Program-made: the position numbers and the translations under genes
Source: Flavobacteriaceae bacterium UBA6268
Lineage (GTDB): Bacteria > Bacteroidota > Bacteroidia > Flavobacteriales > Flavobacteriaceae
DNA: 64,000 nucleotides
Assembly (NCBI GenBank): GCA_002440705.1
Contig: DJVA01000068.1
Span: forward strand, 1-64,000
Direction of reading: 5' to 3'
Shown: positions 7,883 through 15,360 of the stretch, one piece after another
How positions within the stretch are numbered: position 1 is the first letter of the stretch
Layout: each line of letters starts with the position of its first letter
Notes under the pieces: generated by a model
Databases searched by the model: none
Told to the model about the DNA's origin: nothing
What the model saw: only the letters and a program-made list of their open reading frames with translations

Positions 7883-9562
7883 ATGAACAGGAAACACTGG
7901 TTAGGAATAGGCATGGCCCTGCTGTTAGGGCCTTGGCTGTATGGACAGGGCTTTACGGTAGACCGTTACACGGCTGATGTGGTCATTAACAAAGAAGGCT
8001 ATTTCACGGTAAGCGAACACTACGACCTTACCTTTCAGATGCTGAAACACGGGATCTTTCGAAACATTCAGTTGAAATATGACCTCAAAAACGAACAGGG
8101 AGCGTACGAAAAGCGGATCATCAAAATAAGCGACGTCCAAGTGCCGGGATGGAAATTCACTAAGTCCGGAAAAATAAGTCGCGATTTGGATGGGGAGGTG
8201 GAAATTAAAATAGGGGATAAGCACAAAACCATTTCAGGCCCCCAGCATTACGACATTTCCTACCGGGTGGACAACGCTTTTCTTTACGAAACCACGGCTA
8301 CTCAATTTTATTGGAACCTAAAACCCCCCAACTGGTACGCCCCCTTCAGCAACATGGCATTTTGCATCCAACCCCCCGAAGGGGTTTCGGTGAATCCTGC
8401 GGCCCTTAAGGTATACACCGGTCCTATGGGTACTTCTACAGAAAGCACCGATTTTACCGTTACTCAGGAAAATGGGGTGTTGGTACTTACCAGCAAGCCG
8501 GGATATTCCTCCAATTTTGGGGAAAGCATTACGGTACTACTGCCGTTACCGGTCGATTCGGTGAAGGTAATTCCACCACCACCTTGGTGGAAGCGAAAAG
8601 GCTGGCTTTTCGTGATTTTGGCCATTATAGGAGGCTTTTATGCCACCTGGCGCAAGTACGGGAAAGACGATAAGGTGGTGGCCGCCACCAGTTACTACCC
8701 CCCCGAAGGGATGGACCCTGCCATGGCGGGTTACCTTATTGACGACACGGCCAACAACGTAGACCTCATCGCCCTGATTCCCTATTGGGGGGCTAAAGGA
8801 TGCATTAAGGTGGAAGAGATCGATAAACCCGGGTGGTTTGCGAAGGACGACATCAAACTCACCAAATTGAAAGGCTTGCCTTCTGAAGCTAGTAGCTACG
8901 AACGCAAGGTGTTCAACGGATTGTTTCACGGTGACGAAGTCCTCGTAAGTAGCCTAAAGGATTCGTTCTACAAAACCATGCAAAGTGCCCGCACCGAATT
9001 GAAAAATGCTGCCCAGCCCTATTATGAAGCCCAATCCCGTAAGGTGATGCACAAAACAACCTTGGTGTTGTTAGGGTTGATGGTGGTGTCGTTCCCCATC
9101 GTATTGCACCTATGGAACTTTTGGGGCGCCATGGCCACTTCCGGAACTTGTTTTGTGCTATTGTTTTTTAACATTTTCATGGAAAAGAAAAACGCCAAGG
9201 GCAATGCCGCACTATCGCAGTTGAAAGGTTTCAAGAAGTTTGTAAAATTGGCGGAACAGAAACGTTTGGCGACCCTCATCAAGGAAGACCCCCGTTACTT
9301 TGAAGATACCATGAGCTATGCCTTGGCTTTTGGACTGTTCGACAAATGGGCCAAGAAGTTTGAAGACTTGAAAGTTCCGCCGCCCAGTTGGTACGGTTCC
9401 AGTACCGGAAGGGTGTATGGCATGCACAGTTTCTCCAATTCGTTTTCCAGTGCCATGGCTTCGGCCCAGCGTACCATGGTGAGTTCGCCCAGCTCGTCGG
9501 GTAGCGGTGGCGGTGGTTCCAGTGGCGGCGGCTTTGGCGGCGGCGGCGGCGGAAGTTGGTAG
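7883..9562 (+). CDS. DUF2207 membrane protein with Gly-rich tail
   Basis: A 559-residue protein. Residues 1-22 are a signal peptide, residues 25-225 form the extracytoplasmic DUF2207 beta domain (seen from FTVDRYTADVVINKEGYF onward), residues about 237-255 are a transmembrane helix, and a second hydrophobic hairpin lies near residues 393-430. The C-terminus is a low-complexity Gly/Ser tail ending GGGGGGSW, typical of this family. It sits directly behind lemA and the two probably work together at the inner membrane. The tail is encoded by GGC/GGT repeats at about 9500-9555, which could be prone to length change. Confidence 0.92.
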   Translation: MNRKHWLGIGMALLLGPWLYGQGFTVDRYTADVVINKEGYFTVSEHYDLTFQMLKHGIFRNIQLKYDLKNEQGAYEKRIIKISDVQVPGWKFTKSGKISRDLDGEVEIKIGDKHKTISGPQHYDISYRVDNAFLYETTATQFYWNLKPPNWYAPFSNMAFCIQPPEGVSVNPAALKVYTGPMGTSTESTDFTVTQENGVLVLTSKPGYSSNFGESITVLLPLPVDSVKVIPPPPWWKRKGWLFVILAIIGGFYATWRKYGKDDKVVAATSYYPPEGMDPAMAGYLIDDTANNVDLIALIPYWGAKGCIKVEEIDKPGWFAKDDIKLTKLKGLPSEASSYERKVFNGLFHGDEVLVSSLKDSFYKTMQSARTELKNAAQPYYEAQSRKVMHKTTLVLLGLMVVSFPIVLHLWNFWGAMATSGTCFVLLFFNIFMEKKNAKGNAALSQLKGFKKFVKLAEQKRLATLIKEDPRYFEDTMSYALAFGLFDKWAKKFEDLKVPPPSWYGSSTGRVYGMHSFSNSFSSAMASAQRTMVSSPSSSGSGGGGSSGGGFGGGGGGSW

Positions 9563-9629
9563 GGAAAGGAGCGAGAAGTGGGATGCCCAGTTATTGTATA
9601 GTGCGTATAGCGTAAAGCCAAAAGCTAAT

Positions 9630-10430
9630 TCATTTCAAATCTTCAAGTAATTGTTTAGCCTCCTGGTAATGGTAGTAGTTAGGGTGTTGCACAATGGTTT
9701 TCAAATAGGACCGGCACCCATCCGTATCATCCATTTTCAACGCCAATAGGGCCAAATACCAATAGCCCTTGTGGAAGTCCAAGCTTTCGCCCTCCGTAAG
9801 GGTTTGGAAGCGCATCCTTGCTTCTTCATATCGGCCCAGCTCCATGTAAGAAATGCCTTTATAGAGTTCGAGGGTAGCGATATTCCCTGTGGAAGCAGGC
9901 TCTATGGCAGCACTTAAATCGATGGCTTTTTGGTATTCACTGTTTCGAAAAGCAGCTTCCATGGCAACCACCAAGCGGTCTTGTGCGCCATCCTTAGTTA
10001 CCAGGGATGGGAGTTCGTCCCAGTTCCTGAATTGTTGGTAGTACTGCTGGTTCGACAAGGAGGCATTGGGGTAGGCCCACCACAATAGCAGGGCGGCCAT
10101 TGCAGCGGCGGCGGCCCAATAGTACGTTCGGAAGGAATTTCGTTTTTTGGGTGTGATGGATCGGCGGTAGTTCTTCAGTTTTTCCGAAAACGCTTGGGTA
10201 TCTTCAGCTTCAAATTTGGCTTGCTGTTCCCGAAGGTGCTGTGCTTCCCCTTGAAAGGGCACCCAGTCGGTTTCGTCGCCCCATGTATCGAGTTGTTGCT
10301 GCAGTTCCAGTAGTTCCTGAAGCGCTGGTTGTTCTTGAAGGGTTGCTTCAAAAGCAGTCCGTTCCGGTACCGTCATGGTTCCATTCAAGTAGCGCTCCAG
10401 TTGTTCCATCCAGGTAGGGTCTAATTCCAT
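9630..10430 (-). CDS. Single-pass membrane protein with TPR domain (putative anti-sigma partner)
   Basis: A 266-residue protein. Residues 1-100 are cytoplasmic and acidic/helical, beginning like an anti-sigma zinc-free region (WMEQLERYLNGTMTVPERTAFE, the pattern seen at the start of many bacteroidete anti-sigma-like proteins). A transmembrane helix lies at about 105-122 (WAAAAAMAALLLWW), and residues 150-265 form two or three tetratricopeptide-like repeats outside the cytoplasm. It starts three bases after the stop of the ECF sigma gene, so the two are co-expressed. By position and topology it could hold the sigma factor and sense envelope signals through its TPR part; that is inference. Confidence 0.85.
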   Translation of the reverse strand: MELDPTWMEQLERYLNGTMTVPERTAFEATLQEQPALQELLELQQQLDTWGDETDWVPFQGEAQHLREQQAKFEAEDTQAFSEKLKNYRRSITPKKRNSFRTYYWAAAAAMAALLLWWAYPNASLSNQQYYQQFRNWDELPSLVTKDGAQDRLVVAMEAAFRNSEYQKAIDLSAAIEPASTGNIATLELYKGISYMELGRYEEARMRFQTLTEGESLDFHKGYWYLALLALKMDDTDGCRSYLKTIVQHPNYYHYQEAKQLLEDLK

Positions 10431-10433
10431 GGT

Positions 10434-10985
10434 TCAGTTGCGAAGGCGGATGTACCGCTTATCGGCTTTTATGAGTGCGATTAATTTTGATTTGCATTTA
10501 AAAACACGTTGCCTTGCTACGGTTTCAGAGGCATAGCCCAGTTGCTTAACGAGTTGCGCATAGGAAACGCCCTTCAATAGTTTGTGTAGTACCTCCCGGC
10601 AGTTTTGGGAAAGCTCGAGGAGTTTTTCCCGGTAAAGGTCCCATTGTCCCTGTTCGATATAAAATTGACTTTGTTCCATGGTTTCAGCTACAAGAGTCGC
10701 ATCGGCCAATTTTGTTACCCGCTTTTTCGACATTTCCCTTCGCCACAGATTTCGGCATACGATAAAGAGGTAATTTTCAAAGGATTGGATGTGCAGGGCG
10801 TCTTTTTTCAATTTCACATACAAATGTACCAAGGCATTGTGAAACACGTCTTCGGCGGCAGCTTTGTCGCCTCCATGCTGTTGAATGTAGCGCAGCACAT
10901 TGGGGAAGATGGTACCATACAATGCTGTAAAAACCTTTGGTTTTCCTTCAAGGAAATCCTGTATGAAAGGTTGGTGTTGCGCCAT
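10434..10985 (-). CDS. ECF-type RNA polymerase sigma factor
   Basis: The ATG at 10985 gives 183 residues of the sigma-70 ECF type. Region 2 covers about residues 20-90 (FENYLFIVCRNLWRRE is the typical 2.3-2.4 boundary), and region 4 covers about 120-175, with the helix-turn-helix SYAQLVKQLGYASETVARQR. An in-frame TTG at 11004-11006 would add seven residues without family character. The gene is followed by a TPR membrane protein that is a likely regulator, and it is divergent from the T9SS/subtilase/CHAT genes, which are plausible targets. Confidence 0.9.
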   Translation of the reverse strand: MAQHQPFIQDFLEGKPKVFTALYGTIFPNVLRYIQQHGGDKAAAEDVFHNALVHLYVKLKKDALHIQSFENYLFIVCRNLWRREMSKKRVTKLADATLVAETMEQSQFYIEQGQWDLYREKLLELSQNCREVLHKLLKGVSYAQLVKQLGYASETVARQRVFKCKSKLIALIKADKRYIRLRN

Positions 10986-11208
10986 AGATGAATCCCCAAA
11001 ATGCAATTAGTGCTGCTCCTAAATTAGTCAAAAAATAGCACATCGCGACATGGCTGGAACGCGCTTCGGCTCCATCTTTTTTCAGAAAAGAGAAAAAAAT
11101 GGGTAACAAAATAGGAGGATAGGCTCTTAAGGGTACAATCGAATGTTTTCGAGCAGGCCGAACCCGAAAAGCCTTGAATAGAGTAGGGCAACCATTAACA
11201 TCAACATT

Positions 11209-13899
11209 ATGAGAAAAATGATTTTATGGGCAACCATCTTGCTGTCACTGGGATCCATCAGGGGACAGAACTTGGTGGCTAACAGTTCGTTTGAGAACAC
11301 CTCTTGCGACATTTGCAGTACTTTGTACGAGTTTTACGAAGGTTGTGAAGACGATTGGCTGAATTACCTCTACGCGCCAGCGGCTTTCGACAGTTCCATC
11401 CCCAATTGTACCTTTTACAATGGGGTGTACTATTATGCGCCCGATGGCGATAAACATGCCATGGTAGGCCCCAACAGCGGGATTTTCCAACGGGGCGATT
11501 ATGGTCCGGGAACCTACACCATTTCTTTTGTGTATACGAGGGGTGAAGCAATTTACACCAACTATCCCATTTTTGTAAATGTAGGTTTTGCCAACGGAAT
11601 GGTGAATGCAGAATGGAACGATCAATCCAATGCCAGTATCCCGATTGAAAATGTGGTTTCGGAATTGGTTTTGGAAGACGATCCCGTGAACTGGGCCAGC
11701 TACAGTGGTACGTTTGTTTTGAACGACACCTATGAGAATCTGGTCATTTACGGTTCTGCCGAAGAACAGATACACGGTGGTGGCGGCGGCGTTATCTTGG
11801 CACCAACCCAAAGGGCACTTATAGACCATGTGGTTATTGAATGCCAGGATTGTTGTACTCCAGATCCGGTTACCATTACAGCCAACGGACAGGACATTAC
11901 CAATACCTTGGCCTATACCATTCCGTGTGGGGAAAACTGTGTAACCTTGGAAGCTACCAATGTGTTCAATGCGGTATACAATACTAACGATCCCGTTTTG
12001 AACGATTTGGAAGGAACTTTCTGTTTGCCTCCAGACAGTACCCTAACGGGTTTTACGGCTACGATTACCGGTAAGGACAGTTGTGGGGATCCTTACCTAC
12101 AAACCATTGCCATTTCCATAGAACAGGATTGCGGTGGCGATCCCGAACCTTGCTGCGATGCAGAGCATAACCTGTTGGATGATGGCGATTTCAACCAAGC
12201 AACCTGTGGGGGCAATGGCGCTTTCAATAGCGGATGCGTACCCAATTGGACGGCAACAGACGGTAGCCCTTCTATTGGAGGTTTTGGAACAGATCCCTAT
12301 GCTTGGATGTGGTCTTATAACGGCAATGGGGAAGCAATAGCAGCCAATTTTGATTTTGTTGCCGGAGTTACCTACGGAGTGTGCTTCAGAGTTCGGACAG
12401 ACGATAAGGATACCGGCGATCCCAATGTGGCCAATCACGCCACCATTAACTTGGTTGCGACCAACAGTGCCGGTGTGGTTACGGCATCTCCATCAGGCGA
12501 GATGATCTTCAACGATGTAATGGGCCCATACCTTAATACCTGGACCGATGTGTCTGTAATCTTCACTCCAACGGCCAATTTCTCACAATTGTGGGTGTTC
12601 CCGTTCATGCAAGATCCTTCCACAGGGGGAAGTCAGTCGGAAATGTCCATCGACGACATCATCATTTCGATTTGTTGTGAGGATTCCATTACCATCGAAC
12701 CTTACTGGAACCATCCAAGTTGTCCGGAAATTATCTGTGAGGCTGAAAAATGGCCTATCCAGGTCTTGGATTCCAGTGGTACCCCAGTAACCTCAGCAGG
12801 GGGTGTGGTGATAGAATGGACCAATTTGGATACGGGAACTGTTGTGTATGCAGACTGGGTTTATGCCATGGCCTTGGAGCATTGGCAAGTGGTGGTTACC
12901 TTCCCTAATGGATGTACCTATACGGCCGATTATTTTGAGGATTGTTGTAATGACGATGTGCATATTGAGGCCATTATTTGTCCGGAAGCGCGTACTGTCA
13001 ATCAACTGAAGGAATCCATGGAACTGCAGAAAGACCGTTATGCCGCTTCGGAATACGAGGCTCTAATGACGGCCATCGATCAATTTGAAACCTTATATGG
13101 ACGTGGGGATTGCGATCCTTGCGATATTGGATATGTATTGATCCACTTGGTAGATGGTGATGGCAACGAAATTGATCCGGCCGATTACACCATTACATGG
13201 TCAGACGGTGGTACCGGAGTCATGCGACTTATTCCTGTGGATACGCTTATTTCTGTAACCGTTACCCAACTGAATGGGGAGTATCTGTGTGTCTATGAAG
13301 ATGAGTTTATCTACGAATGCCATGTAAATTGTGAAACGTTACCGGCACCTACCAACCTGCAATCTTCGGGCGCTACCCTTACTTGGGATCCCGTTCCAGG
13401 GGCGGTTTCGTACATCGTAAGTTCTCCAGATGGAGGGCATCCACCGGTTTTCTGCGACTGTTCGGCACAAGTCTCTATTGTTCCACAAACCACGAGTACC
13501 AATAGCTTGGTGCTTTCTGAGAGCTTGCAGGCCCGTTGCTTTGCATGGATGGTGACGGCCGTTTGCGCGGATGGAACACAGTCCGAACCCTCGGAAGCCA
13601 TTTGTTTCTATCCTATTAGGGGTGTGGAAAATGGTCTTGGTTTTGTAGCAGCCCAAATTTCTCCAAACCCCAACAAGGGACAGATGAATTTTAGGGTCGA
13701 AACCAGATACGATACCCCAGTATCGATTGAAGTATACGATTTCTATGGACAACTGGTGCAACAGTTTACGTTCAATGTCCGCTCGCTCGAAGGGCAGGAA
13801 GTAACTTGGAACGCCTCCCCAGATCACAGAAAAGGCGTATATTTTGTATTCTTTAAAACAGAAAAAGATCAAGTGATCAAAAAAGTCATTATTGAATAA
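11209..13899 (+). CDS. Large Cys-rich secreted protein with T9SS C-terminal sorting domain
   Basis: An 896-residue secreted protein. Residues 1-20 are a signal peptide. Two jelly-roll, CBM-like modules are visible (about 20-210, from NLVANSSFENTSCD; about 325-490, from NLLDDGDFNQATC), separated by Cys-rich beta domains with CC pairs at the boundaries. A fibronectin type III-like module lies near 700-800 (LPAPTNLQSSGATLTWDPVPG). The last 80 residues (ISPNPNKGQMNFRVE ... KGVYFVFF ... KVIIE) are a type A T9SS sorting domain, so the protein should reach the cell surface or medium. No catalytic domain is recognised; it looks like an adhesin or a substrate-binding scaffold. It starts the plus-strand arm of the sigma/subtilase/CHAT locus. 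Confidence 0.9.
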   Translation: MRKMILWATILLSLGSIRGQNLVANSSFENTSCDICSTLYEFYEGCEDDWLNYLYAPAAFDSSIPNCTFYNGVYYYAPDGDKHAMVGPNSGIFQRGDYGPGTYTISFVYTRGEAIYTNYPIFVNVGFANGMVNAEWNDQSNASIPIENVVSELVLEDDPVNWASYSGTFVLNDTYENLVIYGSAEEQIHGGGGGVILAPTQRALIDHVVIECQDCCTPDPVTITANGQDITNTLAYTIPCGENCVTLEATNVFNAVYNTNDPVLNDLEGTFCLPPDSTLTGFTATITGKDSCGDPYLQTIAISIEQDCGGDPEPCCDAEHNLLDDGDFNQATCGGNGAFNSGCVPNWTATDGSPSIGGFGTDPYAWMWSYNGNGEAIAANFDFVAGVTYGVCFRVRTDDKDTGDPNVANHATINLVATNSAGVVTASPSGEMIFNDVMGPYLNTWTDVSVIFTPTANFSQLWVFPFMQDPSTGGSQSEMSIDDIIISICCEDSITIEPYWNHPSCPEIICEAEKWPIQVLDSSGTPVTSAGGVVIEWTNLDTGTVVYADWVYAMALEHWQVVVTFPNGCTYTADYFEDCCNDDVHIEAIICPEARTVNQLKESMELQKDRYAASEYEALMTAIDQFETLYGRGDCDPCDIGYVLIHLVDGDGNEIDPADYTITWSDGGTGVMRLIPVDTLISVTVTQLNGEYLCVYEDEFIYECHVNCETLPAPTNLQSSGATLTWDPVPGAVSYIVSSPDGGHPPVFCDCSAQVSIVPQTTSTNSLVLSESLQARCFAWMVTAVCADGTQSEPSEAICFYPIRGVENGLGFVAAQISPNPNKGQMNFRVETRYDTPVSIEVYDFYGQLVQQFTFNVRSLEGQEVTWNASPDHRKGVYFVFFKTEKDQVIKKVIIE

Positions 13900-13911
13900 T
13901 GAACCAACCCA

Positions 13912-13939
13912 GGGCCTGGGAATTTCCCAGGCCCTTTTT
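13912..13939 (+). terminator. Intrinsic terminator between the T9SS gene and the subtilase gene
   Basis: A 9-bp GC-rich stem (GGGCCTGGG / CCCAGGCCC) with an AATTT loop is followed by five T residues. It lies 13 bp after the T9SS gene stop and 34 bp before the subtilase start. No clear -7 box separates it from the subtilase ATG, so the subtilase gene may depend on read-through. Confidence 0.88.
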
Positions 13940-13972
13940 AATAAAAATCCTAAACCTAATAAAACCAACATC

Positions 13973-15247
13973 ATGAAAACATTGTATAGCATAAGTTTAA
14001 TGGCCCTGCTGGTGTGCTGGGGCTGTAGCCAAGAACCTTCCTTTACCGACCCAACAACAACTTTGCCTGAAGCTGTGGAGATAACAGGGGCACAATTCCG
14101 TGGGGGCAGTGCTGCTACCTACCCATCCAACCAAATGGTGGTACAATACGATCCCGGACTAACCGAAGCCCAAAAACAGTTGATGCGCGACCAATATGGA
14201 GTGTCCGATTACAAAACCTGTAGCTGTGCCGATCCTACCCTCGAATTGTGGATTTTTGAAGTCGATCCCAATGGCAATCTGCCTGGTGGTGGGGGAATTG
14301 AGGAAGTGATATTGGGAGCCAAGGACGATTCTGGATTGGAAGGAGCCGATTTGAATCCGGATATCCAACATGTGGGACAGAAACTTAACTACTCGTTTGG
14401 TGTACCGGACACGGCTGTAGGCCTTCAACAAACAGTTCACAACAACGAACCGCTCACTATTGCAGTGCTAGACACCGGCGTGGATTATAATTACTACGGT
14501 TTTGCAACGCCCTTTTTGTATAATTCCCAGGCCAATTCCAATCATTGCAACAGCAACGGTTACGAGGATTATTATGGATGGGACTTTGTAAATGGGGATA
14601 ACGATCCTTATGACGATTATGGGCATGGAACCGTGATTAGCAGTTTTATTTACGAATCATTAATTGAAAAGAGTGTTCCGTTTCAAATCCTTCCCGTAAA
14701 GGTGTTTGATGCCAACGGAAAAGGCAGTTATTTTGATATCCTGTGCGGATTTAAATACGCCATTAACAATTCGGATGTCGATATGATTAATTTAAGCTTT
14801 GGTTGGTACCTGACCGATTACGAATTGTTGCATCGGTTTGTAATGGAGTCGGAATCGCAGGTATTGATTACCGCTTCGGCGGGGAACAATGCACAAGACA
14901 ACGACCAAGTACCTCATTACCCATCTTCTTACACTACCAGCAATATCATTTCGGTGGCGGCTTTGGGTGGTGGTCCTAGTACTGTGCAATTGGCCTATTT
15001 TTCGAATTATGGTGAAAATTCTGTCGATATAGCGGCCCAAGGCGAAAACATTCCTTTCTATCTCGCACCAAACGAACCCATCTATGTATCCGGAACCTCC
15101 TATGCCAATGCTTTCGCAACCGTTTTGGGAGGCACTGTCTATGTTTCAGGAATGACCCCACAGCAACACTTAGGGGAAGTGCTGTCGCATACCGTACCCA
15201 ATAGCAATTTGTATCTTATTCAATACGAGTCGTATGTTCCCTATTGA
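13973..15247 (+). CDS. Subtilisin-like (S8) serine protease lipoprotein
   Basis: The ATG at 13973 gives 424 residues with a lipoprotein signal (LLVCWGC, acylated Cys near residue 16). The S8 triad is intact: Asp167 in LDTGVDY, His218 in GHGTV and Ser376 in GTSYA; the oxyanion Asn is in ASAGNN. Residues 40-150 form a pro-domain-like region with a short Cys pair (TCSC) and an acidic linker. It should be a membrane-tethered protease facing the periplasm or surface. It lies between the T9SS-exported protein and the CHAT protein and could process either of them. An in-frame upstream ATG at 13892 overlaps the previous gene and is rejected. Confidence 0.93.
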   Translation: MKTLYSISLMALLVCWGCSQEPSFTDPTTTLPEAVEITGAQFRGGSAATYPSNQMVVQYDPGLTEAQKQLMRDQYGVSDYKTCSCADPTLELWIFEVDPNGNLPGGGGIEEVILGAKDDSGLEGADLNPDIQHVGQKLNYSFGVPDTAVGLQQTVHNNEPLTIAVLDTGVDYNYYGFATPFLYNSQANSNHCNSNGYEDYYGWDFVNGDNDPYDDYGHGTVISSFIYESLIEKSVPFQILPVKVFDANGKGSYFDILCGFKYAINNSDVDMINLSFGWYLTDYELLHRFVMESESQVLITASAGNNAQDNDQVPHYPSSYTTSNIISVAALGGGPSTVQLAYFSNYGENSVDIAAQGENIPFYLAPNEPIYVSGTSYANAFATVLGGTVYVSGMTPQQHLGEVLSHTVPNSNLYLIQYESYVPY

Positions 15248-15331
15248 ATTTAGTTTGGATAATTAGGTTTAGGTACACCTATGATTATTTAAACAAAGGG
15301 GAAGGGATTTTTTATTTCTTCCCCTAAATAT

Positions 15332-15339
15332 TATCTTTA
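15332..15339 (+). promoter_or_regulatory. -7 box for the TPR-CHAT gene
   Basis: TATCTTTA, one mismatch from the bacteroidete TAnnTTTG element, lies 21 bp before the CHAT ATG. Directly upstream a GGGGAAG / CTTCCCC inverted repeat (about 15299-15324) could end subtilase transcripts. No TTG is seen at the ideal distance. Confidence 0.45.
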
Positions 15340-15360
15340 AATTTCATATTCCACGGTCCC

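Noticed and set aside
9500..9562. CRISPR-like or tandem repeat
   Set aside because: The GGC/GGT repetition encodes the Gly-rich tail common to DUF2207 proteins.
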